In this document: positions 1 to 5,564 of the stretch, piece after piece | Numbering within the stretch: position 1 is the first letter of the stretch | Layout: each line of letters opens with the position of its first letter | Assembly: GCA_017628935.1 (NCBI GenBank) | Contig: JAGBYC010000147.1 | Span: forward strand, 1 to 6,679 | Reading direction: 5' to 3' | From: Clostridia bacterium | GTDB lineage: Bacteria; Bacillota; Clostridia; Christensenellales; Borkfalkiaceae | DNA length: 6,679 bases | Notes under the pieces: model-generated | Databases searched by the model: none | Told to the model about the DNA's origin: nothing | The model's input: only the letters and a program-made list of their open reading frames with translations | Program-made: the position numbers and the translations under genes

Positions 1-420
1 CGTGTAAAGAGGTATTCCTTCTTGACCTACAGTAGAAAGGGTCCACGTAAACGTTGGATATTGCCAGAACAACCATGCTGGAAGTATAAGCGATATAATA
101 ACGATAACAAAAAGCCAAATCATACTAGGGTCGTCATCAAACAAGCCACCGAACACACCTACAAGAGTTAATATAAATGCAAATGCTGCATAAATAATAA
201 ACCAAATGCTAAGCCAGTTATTAGGGGCTTTGTAAGTTGCGTCCATACGTTTTACCTTAGAAATAGGTACTTCGGTATGTGCAATTTGGCGTTTAGTTGC
301 ATCGGTAGTAAATACGCGCTTATTAGTTATGGTAACTGAGCAAGAAACGTCTTTTCCGCCTCGGTTAACTTTAGCGTATTCGAATTCCCTTACGACTACT
401 TCATCCTTAATTAACTGCAT
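1..420 (-). CDS. Membrane protein with PH-like N-terminus (3' end outside window)
   Basis: The reading frame is open from an ATG at 420 to base 1, giving 140 codons without a stop, so the C-terminus is missing. Residues 1-62 are soluble and strand-rich; the pattern SVTITNKRVFTT followed by EVPISKVKRMD resembles bacterial PH-like domains, in which a 'T-x-K-R' strand precedes a short 'I/V-P-I/L-x-x-I/V' strand. Two hydrophobic segments follow, about 69-93 and 100-118, separated by a short loop with three consecutive aspartates (95-97). Residues 119-140 are again polar and strand-like. The start is supported by AGGAG five bases upstream and by a strong promoter further upstream. It is transcribed divergently from the murB-whiA cluster, so a functional link is not implied. 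The PH-like call is pattern recognition only, and I do not recognise a named family. That the frame is a real gene is fairly certain; its function is unknown. Confidence 0.8.
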   Translation of the reverse strand, partial: MQLIKDEVVVREFEYAKVNRGGKDVSCSVTITNKRVFTTDATKRQIAHTEVPISKVKRMDATYKAPNNWLSIWFIIYAAFAFILTLVGVFGGLFDDDPSMIWLFVIVIISLILPAWLFWQYPTFTWTLSTVGQEGIPLYT

Positions 421-425
421 ACTCT

Positions 426-430
426 CTCCT
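426..430 (-). promoter_or_regulatory. Shine-Dalgarno of the leftward membrane protein gene
   Basis: On the minus strand AGGAG lies five bases before the ATG at 420, within the longer purine run AGGAGAGAG. This fixes the start codon and is the strongest ribosome-binding site near either end of the intergenic region. Confidence 0.8.
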
Positions 431-435
431 TATAT

Positions 436-474
436 TTATTTTTTATACCACGCGAACGCGTAACGCATACGCAT
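436..474 (-). other. Possible 12-codon leader ORF (MRMRYAFAWYKK)
   Basis: In the predicted leader of the leftward gene an ATG at 474 opens a 12-codon frame ending in TAA at 436-438, 15 bases before the membrane protein's ATG. The peptide is rich in arginine and aromatic residues (Y5, F7, W9, Y10). The frame begins only about six bases after the predicted transcription start, so there is no room for a Shine-Dalgarno and it would need leaderless-type initiation. A frame this short can easily arise by chance, so this is a candidate only. Confidence 0.2.
450..472 (-). repeat. GC-rich overlapping inverted repeats in the leader
   Basis: A compact GC-rich island stands out in a very A+T-rich intergenic region. 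Bases 450-461 read ACGCG-AA-CGCGT, an inverted repeat with a two-base centre; as RNA it could fold as a four-pair stem with a GUUC loop. Bases 458-472 form a second inverted repeat, GCGTA and TACGC around a five-base loop. The two share 458-461, so only one can form at a time. The position is just downstream of the predicted transcription start, which would suit either a 5'-stabilising hairpin or an operator for a dimeric repressor. The sequence does not tell which. Confidence 0.4.
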
Positions 475-486
475 AATAATAATTAA

Positions 487-515
487 ATTATACTCTTATA
501 AATATGCTAAGTCAA
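487..515 (-). promoter_or_regulatory. Sigma-A type promoter for the leftward gene
   Basis: Read on the minus strand, TTGACT (510-515) is a five-of-six match to the -35 consensus and TATAAT (487-492) is a perfect -10 box. The spacer, 493-509, is exactly the optimal 17 bases. The predicted transcription start is near base 480, giving a leader of about 60 bases before the ATG at 420. No other site in the window matches as well, so the leftward gene is probably well expressed by the housekeeping sigma factor. Confidence 0.8.
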
Positions 516-562
516 TACAGATTTAGAAATTTTTTCACTTTTTTATCATAAAACGGCGCTAA

Positions 563-593
563 TTTACACCATTTTTTATATAAATTTTACTAT
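563..593 (+). promoter_or_regulatory. Weak candidate promoter for the rightward gene cluster
   Basis: TTTACA (563-568) and TACTAT (588-593) are the best pair I can find ahead of the ATG at 631, but the spacer is 19 bases and the -10 box matches only four of six. A start near base 600 would give a leader of about 30 bases. Other A+T-rich hexamers nearby, such as TATAAA at 579-584, lack a suitable -35 box. The rightward transcription start is therefore not established. Confidence 0.25.
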
Positions 594-630
594 ACGGCAT
601 AGGTTACAGTCTTTCATCATATATTACGGT

Positions 631-1590
631 ATGAAAAAGGCGCTTTCAATAATACTTGGGGTTGTATGCGTATTAACAACCTTTTTAACGGTTATTACGT
701 TTAAATCTACGGCTAATGAGCCGTTTAACGACGATAGGCAAATTTTAACCGTTTGGCAAATAGATAGTTTTGAAGGTGGCGTTGGTAGTAGAACGTCTTT
801 TTTAAAAAAGGTGTGCAATAGTTATACTACTAAAAATCCTAACGTTTTATTTTTAGTGTCGGCACACACCGTAGAAAGTGCAAAAAAACTTATTGAAAGG
901 GGGCAGTATCCTGACCTTATTTCTTACGGAGCGTGTGGCATAGATATAGGTAGTAGGGCGTTAGAGATTAAAGGTTTTAACGAAGTTAACGATGGTGGAG
1001 CGCCTATAAAAAAGCGTTACGCTATAAGTTGGTGTAGGGGTAATTATTTTCACATAAAGCGTGGTAACGGTGGAGAACTTATTTTAAGTGAAAACTTATA
1101 TAATTCTTCGCTAGCGTCGGCAACGTATAACGGGGTGTTTAAAGATAATTATTTAGTGTTAGAGCCTTTAACGGCGTATAGAAGTTTTACGGCTAAAAAG
1201 AACGTAGAAATGATAGGAACGGGGCGTGATATAGTAAGGTTAACTAATAGAAAAATAGATTTTACCGCCACCGCGCTTAGTGGATATAATGATTTATATC
1301 AGTACATATCTATAACGTCTAACACTAATGAAAAAATAGCCGTGGCAAACGCTTTTATAAAATACTTATTAAGTGAAGAAGTTCAAAAAAAATTAACTGA
1401 AATAAATATGCTGTCGTCAGTAATAAAAGGGTTGTATGCCGACGAGTATTTTTCATTAGCCGAAAAGTGTAATTTTACCGTAACGGCTAAATTTTACCAA
1501 ACTGAAGAAGAAATTAACGATATAAAACAAAACGCTTTAGCGTTTTTTAAAAATCGTAGTAGCGAAGATTTTATAAAATCACTCAAATAG
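631..1590 (+). CDS. Solute-binding-protein-like extracytoplasmic protein
   Basis: This 319-residue protein has a basic N-terminus (MKK), a hydrophobic stretch at about 4-24, and then a polar mature region. A signal peptidase I site after S-T-A (26-28) is possible. The only nearby cysteine, C13, lies in LGVVC, which is not a proper lipobox, so it is either secreted or anchored by its N-terminus. Residues 38-50 (ILTVWQIDSFEGG), the 'PDLIS' stretch at 94-98 and the C-terminal NAFIKYLLSEEVQKKL (240-255) look like family 1/8 extracellular solute-binding proteins. GTGRD at 197-201 and the following RLTNR also fit. It is shorter than the roughly 400 residues usual in the family. No permease or ATPase gene is in the window. 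It lies 42 bases before murB and may be the first gene of the same transcript. No Shine-Dalgarno precedes the ATG, but no upstream in-frame start exists close by and the signal segment begins right here. Family call moderate; the ligand cannot be told. Confidence 0.75.
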   Translation: MKKALSIILGVVCVLTTFLTVITFKSTANEPFNDDRQILTVWQIDSFEGGVGSRTSFLKKVCNSYTTKNPNVLFLVSAHTVESAKKLIERGQYPDLISYGACGIDIGSRALEIKGFNEVNDGGAPIKKRYAISWCRGNYFHIKRGNGGELILSENLYNSSLASATYNGVFKDNYLVLEPLTAYRSFTAKKNVEMIGTGRDIVRLTNRKIDFTATALSGYNDLYQYISITSNTNEKIAVANAFIKYLLSEEVQKKLTEINMLSSVIKGLYADEYFSLAEKCNFTVTAKFYQTEEEINDIKQNALAFFKNRSSEDFIKSLK

Positions 1591-1618
1591 TTGTAAAAAA
1601 TTCAGTATTGTTGTAAAA
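1590..1618 (+). repeat. Short direct repeat GTTGTAAAA x2 between SBP-like gene and murB
   Basis: GTTGTAAAA occurs at 1590-1598 and again at 1610-1618, exactly 20 bases apart, in the 42-base gap before murB. Two turns of the helix separate the copies, a spacing compatible with a protein binding one DNA face, but nine A+T-rich bases twice can also be chance. I see no hairpin plus T-run here, so there is no evidence for a terminator separating the upstream gene from murB. Confidence 0.3.
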
Positions 1619-1619
1619 T

Positions 1620-1624
1620 AGGAG
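1620..1624 (+). promoter_or_regulatory. Shine-Dalgarno that fixes the TTG start of murB
   Basis: AGGAG sits eight bases before the TTG at 1633. It is the clearest ribosome-binding site on the plus strand and supports TTG as initiator, since no ATG or GTG at comparable spacing gives the conserved N-terminus. Confidence 0.75.
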
Positions 1625-1632
1625 ATAGAGTA

Positions 1633-2502
1633 TTGAAGTACGTAAATTTAATAAATGAATTAGGTAGTATAAAAACGCAAAGCGATTACCCCCTTTCACA
1701 CCTTAATAGGTATGGTACGGGTGGCAACGCCGACCTTGTAGTTTTTCCTAACAGTGAAGAAGAACTAAGGTACGTTATTAAACTTATAAAGGGTAAGTTT
1801 CCTTTTTTTACTATCGGTGGCGGAAGTAATTTACTTATATCTGATAAAGGGTATAGAGGCGTAATTATTTCAACTAAAAACCTTACCAAAATAGAAATTA
1901 AGGGTTGCCTTTTAACTGCTGAGTGTGGCGCAAAACTTAAAAGCGTTGTTGAAGAAATGCAAAACAATTCTTTTTCCGGCTTAGAGTTTTCAGTAGGTAT
2001 TCCTGCAACGGTAGGTGGAGCAGTTTGTATGAACGCAGGTTGCTACGGTAAGTCGATAAGCGATAAAGTTTGCTACGTTACTACCGACGTTTCTACGTAC
2101 TCTACTAAAGAATGTGACTTTTCGTACCGTAAAAGCAGGTTTTTAAACTCTAACGAGGTTATTATTAAAACGTGCTTTAATCTTCGCCCTGAAGAATACG
2201 ATTATATTGAAGAAAAGTTAGCGCTATATAAAAGTTTTAGAAAAAATCCTAAAGGGCGCAACAGTGGTTCGGTGTTTAAAAACGACGGATACTTTGCAGG
2301 TAAAATTATCGACGAGGTTGGACTTAAAGGGTTTAGTGTAGGCAAAGCCAAAATTTCAACCGAACACGCTAACTTTATTATTGCTGAAAAGGGCGCTACG
2401 TCTATGGATATTTATAATTTAATTAAACAAATTAAAGAAAGGGTTTATAAACTTAAACAAATAAATCTAACTGAAGAAATTATTTATTTTGGTGAATTTT
2501 AA
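1633..2502 (+). CDS. murB: UDP-N-acetylenolpyruvoylglucosamine reductase
   Basis: MurB is the cytosolic FAD enzyme that reduces UDP-GlcNAc-enolpyruvate to UDP-N-acetylmuramate with NADPH, the second committed step of peptidoglycan precursor synthesis. The FAD-binding part shows IGGGSNLLIS (61-70) and GIPATVGGAVCMNAG (122-136). YRKSRF (165-170) carries R166, the counterpart of E. coli R159. NSGSVFKN (210-217) carries S213, the counterpart of the proton-donating S229. Near the end, L-T-E-E-I-I-Y-F-G places E282 at the position of E. coli E325. All catalytic residues are thus present. At 289 residues it has the usual length of type II enzymes, which lack the extra segments of the E. coli type I form. 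It starts with TTG behind a strong AGGAG, and its TAA overlaps the ATG of the next gene by one base, indicating translational coupling. Confidence 0.96.
   Translation: MKYVNLINELGSIKTQSDYPLSHLNRYGTGGNADLVVFPNSEEELRYVIKLIKGKFPFFTIGGGSNLLISDKGYRGVIISTKNLTKIEIKGCLLTAECGAKLKSVVEEMQNNSFSGLEFSVGIPATVGGAVCMNAGCYGKSISDKVCYVTTDVSTYSTKECDFSYRKSRFLNSNEVIIKTCFNLRPEEYDYIEEKLALYKSFRKNPKGRNSGSVFKNDGYFAGKIIDEVGLKGFSVGKAKISTEHANFIIAEKGATSMDIYNLIKQIKERVYKLKQINLTEEIIYFGEF
2491..2495 (+). promoter_or_regulatory. Shine-Dalgarno of the PHP gene, inside murB
   Basis: GGTGA lies six bases before the ATG at 2502, within the last codons of murB. Together with the TAATG stop-start junction it supports this start. Confidence 0.6.
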
Positions 2503-3278
2503 TGATACTTACAACTGATTATCACACTCATACCGTATATAGTCACGGCAAGGGCAAAATTATTGATAACGCTTTGGCAGCGAAAGAGGCTGGCGTAAAA
2601 ACTATTTGCATAACCGACCACGGTTTTTCGCACCCAGCGTACGGTATGAGAAGAAGAAAACTTGATAAAATGCGTAACGAGTGTAACTTGGCTAAGCAAG
2701 AAACGGGCGTAAACGTGCTTTTAGGTATAGAATCTAACTTGCTTGGCGTTAGTGGTAAAACTGACGTTAAAATTAGCGACTACGACAAGTTAGACGTGTT
2801 TTTAGCAGGTATTCATCGTTTTATTTTATACGATACTTTAGGCGAGTGGTTTACTTTGCTTGGCGCTAACTTTTTAACGCGTTTATTTAAAAAAGAACCA
2901 AGCAAAGAACTTATTAAACGCACCACTAAGGTTTATATTAATGCAATTAAAAATAATCCTATTGATATTTTAACTCACCCTGGTTACCTTGTGTTTGCCG
3001 ACGCTGAAGAGGTTGCAAAATGTTGCCGTGATTACGGTACGCTTTTTGAAATTAACTCACGCAAAAGCCATCTTAGTGACGACGACTGGGTTAAGGTTAT
3101 AAATACGGGCGTCGATTTCGTTGTTAATAGTGACGCTCACGCTCCTAAAAATATAGGGCAAATTGATTATGCAAAAAGCCTTATTGAAAGGCTTGAAATT
3201 CCACTTGATAGAATTAAAAATATTAACGGCAAAACTCCTGAAAAATTAAGATTTGCTGAGTTTAAAAAGGGGTTTTAA
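2502..3278 (+). CDS. PHP-domain metal-dependent hydrolase (YcdX-like)
   Basis: This 258-residue cytosolic protein is a stand-alone PHP domain, a fold of metal-dependent phosphoesterases that includes YcdX and histidinol phosphatase. All nine metal-site positions expected from YcdX can be found: H8 and H10 in DYHTHT, H15, H40 in ITDHG, E77 in GIES, H105 in GIHRF, H159 in LTHPG, and D211 and H213 in NSDAHAP. A trinuclear, probably zinc or manganese, centre is inferred. The segment at about 106-150 is predicted mostly helical with hydrophobic patches and lies between the H105 and H159 ligands. PHP genes of this type commonly stand next to murB in Clostridia. That suggests co-expression with cell-wall synthesis, but the substrate is not known and I do not assign one. 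Its start overlaps the murB stop; whiA follows after 17 bases. Confidence 0.9.
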   Translation: MILTTDYHTHTVYSHGKGKIIDNALAAKEAGVKTICITDHGFSHPAYGMRRRKLDKMRNECNLAKQETGVNVLLGIESNLLGVSGKTDVKISDYDKLDVFLAGIHRFILYDTLGEWFTLLGANFLTRLFKKEPSKELIKRTTKVYINAIKNNPIDILTHPGYLVFADAEEVAKCCRDYGTLFEINSRKSHLSDDDWVKVINTGVDFVVNSDAHAPKNIGQIDYAKSLIERLEIPLDRIKNINGKTPEKLRFAEFKKGF

Positions 3279-3284
3279 CGTTTT

Positions 3285-3292
3285 AAAGGTGA
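3285..3292 (+). promoter_or_regulatory. Shine-Dalgarno of whiA
   Basis: AAAGGTGA lies immediately upstream of the ATG at 3296 in the 17-base gap after the PHP gene. It fits the anti-Shine-Dalgarno well and supports this start. Confidence 0.7.
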
Positions 3293-3295
3293 AGT

Positions 3296-4243
3296 ATGAC
3301 TTTTTCTGAAAAAGTTAAAAACGAAATAATTTCAAAATTTAACGCGTCGCCGTGCTGTAAAATAGCCAACTTATCGGCTTTCGTTAGGGGTAGTGGTACT
3401 ATTGAATCGGCTGGTGGTTTCGTGGGTTTTGAAATCGTTACTGAAAACGAAGTGGCGTTTAACGCTTATAAAGATATTTTAGTAACGTTATTCGGGGCTG
3501 AACTTGATTTAAAAATTATTAAGGACAAGCTTACCAAAAAAAATAAATACTCGCTTACCTTTTTATCAAGTAAAAGTTTATCGGTGCTTGTTGAACTTGG
3601 TATTTTATCGGTGGGGCAAGACGGTATTACTTTAAACTTAAGTATTGATAAATACGTAGTTGAAAACGATTGTTGCGTTAAAGAATACATAAAAGGCGCG
3701 TTTATAGGTTCGGGTAGTGTTACAGTTCCGTCACTTACCGATAAAAAAAATAAAGGCTACCATTTAGAATTCGTGTTTTCTAAATACCAAACTGCAGACG
3801 ATTTTTCATTACTTTTAACGTCGCAAGGTTTTTTACCTAAACTTATTGAAAGAAAAGAACGCTACGTTATTTATTTTAAAAACGCCGAAGAAATTAGTGA
3901 TATTTTAGCGTATATGGGCGCTACCAAAAGTTGTTTTGCCCTTAACGACGTTATTATTGAAAAAGATATTAGAAACGATACTAACCGTAAGGTTAATTGT
4001 GAAATAGGTAATTTAAATAAGCAAGTTGAGGCGTCTATTAAGCAAACTAAAAACATTTCTATTATTATTGAAACGGTAGGTCTTGACAGTTTAAGTAAAG
4101 AATTAAAAGATACTGCAAACGCCCGTTTACAAAATCCTGACGCAACGCTTGACGAACTTGCTGAAATTTTAAAAGTAAGTAAAAGCTGTGCTAACCACAG
4201 GCTTAGAAAATTAAACGAAATTGCTAAAAATATAATAAATTAA
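3296..4243 (+). CDS. whiA: DNA-binding protein WhiA
   Basis: WhiA combines a LAGLIDADG-type domain, inactive as a nuclease, with a C-terminal helix-turn-helix. It is a sporulation regulator in Streptomyces, and in Bacillus it influences division and chromosome segregation. Family signatures are in order: NLSAFVRGSGTI (25-36), the first LAGLIDADG-like element; YIKGAFIGSGSV (131-142), the second; IRNDTNRKVNCEIGNLNK (225-242), the linker signature; and SKSCANHRLRKLNEIA (295-310), the recognition part of the C-terminal helix-turn-helix. At 315 residues it is full length. One small departure is G238 before NL, where alanine is more usual. In many Bacillota whiA directly follows rapZ and yvcK; here it follows the PHP gene. 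Its TAA is separated from the cca ATG by one base. Identification is firm; the regulatory targets are not visible from the sequence. Confidence 0.95.
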   Translation: MTFSEKVKNEIISKFNASPCCKIANLSAFVRGSGTIESAGGFVGFEIVTENEVAFNAYKDILVTLFGAELDLKIIKDKLTKKNKYSLTFLSSKSLSVLVELGILSVGQDGITLNLSIDKYVVENDCCVKEYIKGAFIGSGSVTVPSLTDKKNKGYHLEFVFSKYQTADDFSLLLTSQGFLPKLIERKERYVIYFKNAEEISDILAYMGATKSCFALNDVIIEKDIRNDTNRKVNCEIGNLNKQVEASIKQTKNISIIIETVGLDSLSKELKDTANARLQNPDATLDELAEILKVSKSCANHRLRKLNEIAKNIIN

Positions 4244-4244
4244 A

Positions 4245-5564
4245 ATGATAAATAAACCTTCTACTTTAAAGATAATTAACCTTTTACAGAACTACGGCTT
4301 TAAAGCCTACGTTGTGGGTGGCGCTGTTAGAGACGCTTACTTAGGGTTAGAAATAAACGACGCTGATATCACAACGTCGGCAACGCCTACCGAAGTAACT
4401 ACCGTGTTTGAAAGTAACGGGTATAGGGTTATTCCTACCGGTATAAAACACGGCACGGTTACCGTTCTGGTTGACGGAGAAGGGGTTGAAATTACTACGT
4501 TTAGAAGTGAAAGCAATTACGTAGACAATCGCCACCCTGAAAGCGTAGAGTTCGTTGACGACGTAAGTGGTGACCTTTTACGCCGTGATTTTACCGTTAA
4601 CGCTATGGCGTATAACGAAACTGAGGGGTTAATTGACCTTTACGGGGGTAAAAACGACTGTGATAGTAAAATTCTTCGCGCCGTTGGTAATGCGAACGAA
4701 CGATTTAATGAAGACGCTTTAAGAATATTGCGTGCGCTTCGTTTCGTTTCAAAACTTGGCTTTACGGTAGAAAAAGAAACGTCTAAAGCGATATTTAAAA
4801 ACGTTAATTTATTAAATGGTATTTCTAAAGAAAGGGTGTACCAAGAACTTGTTAAAATTTTAAAAGGTAAGTACGTTGAAGAAACGCTTTTAAAATACAA
4901 AAAGGTAATTTTTGAAATTATACCCGAACTTAAAGCGTGCGACGGGTTTGACCAAAAAAGCAAATACCACGCTTACGACGTATACACTCATATAGTAAAA
5001 ACGGTAGGGTATAGCAAAAACGAAAACGTCGTTAGATTAGCGTGTTTACTTCACGATATTGCTAAGCCGTATTCTTTTACCGTTGACGAGTTTGGGCGTG
5101 GCCATTTTTACGGGCATCAAGAAAAGGGTGCAGAAATGGCAGTAAGCATTTTAAAAGGTTTAAAAGTTGACAATAAGACTATTGCTACCGTTGAAACGGT
5201 TATTCGCTTGCACGATACGGTTATTCCTGCTAATAGGGTTAAGGTTAAAAAGTTTTTATCTAAACACGGTTATGAAATTTTACGCGTGCTAATCGAAGTT
5301 AGAATTGCCGACGCGCTTGCTCACGCCGTTACGTACGTTAAAGAACGCGTTGAAGAAAGCAAAGCCGTTTTAGAAATTGCTAACGATATTATTTCAAAGG
5401 GTGAGTGTTTTACCTTAAAACAACTTGCCGTGAACGGAACTGACCTTGAAAAGCAAGGGCTTAAAGGCGAAGAAATTAAAAACGCTTTAAACTTTCTTTT
5501 AAGGTTAGTTATTGAAGAAAGGGTTGAAAATAATAAACAAAGTTTATTAAAGGCTATTAAATGA
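4245..5564 (+). CDS. cca: CCA tRNA nucleotidyltransferase with HD domain
   Basis: This class II nucleotidyltransferase adds or repairs the 3'-terminal CCA of tRNAs without a nucleic acid template. Residues 23-30 (VVGGAVRD) are the nucleotide-binding motif and D39 and D41 in NDADITTS are the catalytic metal ligands. ITTFR (83-87) is followed by the flexible-loop region with RHP (96-98), then RRDFTVNAMAY (113-123), and EDALRILRALRF (156-167), which carries the EDxxR element that selects C and A. The flexible loop looks complete, which favours a full CCA enzyme over a CC-only one. A C-terminal HD domain shows LLHDIAKP (268-275), H287, H291 and RLHD (321-324), the pattern of a metal phosphohydrolase. 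The 439 residues match HD-containing family members. The ATG follows the whiA stop after one base and has no recognisable Shine-Dalgarno, so coupling to whiA translation is likely. The end overlaps uvrC by four bases (ATGA). Confidence 0.94.
   Translation: MINKPSTLKIINLLQNYGFKAYVVGGAVRDAYLGLEINDADITTSATPTEVTTVFESNGYRVIPTGIKHGTVTVLVDGEGVEITTFRSESNYVDNRHPESVEFVDDVSGDLLRRDFTVNAMAYNETEGLIDLYGGKNDCDSKILRAVGNANERFNEDALRILRALRFVSKLGFTVEKETSKAIFKNVNLLNGISKERVYQELVKILKGKYVEETLLKYKKVIFEIIPELKACDGFDQKSKYHAYDVYTHIVKTVGYSKNENVVRLACLLHDIAKPYSFTVDEFGRGHFYGHQEKGAEMAVSILKGLKVDNKTIATVETVIRLHDTVIPANRVKVKKFLSKHGYEILRVLIEVRIADALAHAVTYVKERVEESKAVLEIANDIISKGECFTLKQLAVNGTDLEKQGLKGEEIKNALNFLLRLVIEERVENNKQSLLKAIK
5549..5553 (+). 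promoter_or_regulatory. Shine-Dalgarno of uvrC, inside cca
   Basis: AAAGG lies seven bases before the ATG at 5561, in the last codons of cca. It supports the start that overlaps the cca stop as ATGA. Confidence 0.6.

Noticed and set aside
577..584. TATATAAA as a -10 box for the rightward operon
   Set aside because: At the required distance upstream lies CGGCGC, which is not a -35 element, and there is no extended -10 TGn.
624..818. 64-codon minus-strand ORF over the start of the solute-binding-like gene
   Set aside because: It is antisense to a signal-peptide-bearing gene with clear family motifs, and has no promoter or Shine-Dalgarno of its own.
1591..1619. TTGTAA, 17 bases, TAAAAT as a promoter for murB
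   Set aside because: The boxes and spacer look acceptable, but the transcript would start at about 1626, after the Shine-Dalgarno at 1620-1624 and only a few bases before the TTG, so it would discard the strong ribosome-binding site.
1686..1967. 93-codon minus-strand ORF inside murB
   Set aside because: It lies wholly opposite conserved murB sequence, has no recognisable domain or ribosome-binding site, and is explained as a shadow frame.
3296..4243. LAGLIDADG-like motifs as a homing endonuclease or intein
   Set aside because: The full set of WhiA signatures, including the C-terminal helix-turn-helix, shows this is the WhiA family, whose LAGLIDADG-type domain is not a mobile nuclease. No host protein is interrupted.
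4640..4963. 107-codon minus-strand ORF inside cca
   Set aside because: It is opposite the conserved EDxxR region of cca and low in complexity; it looks like a by-product of plus-strand codon use.
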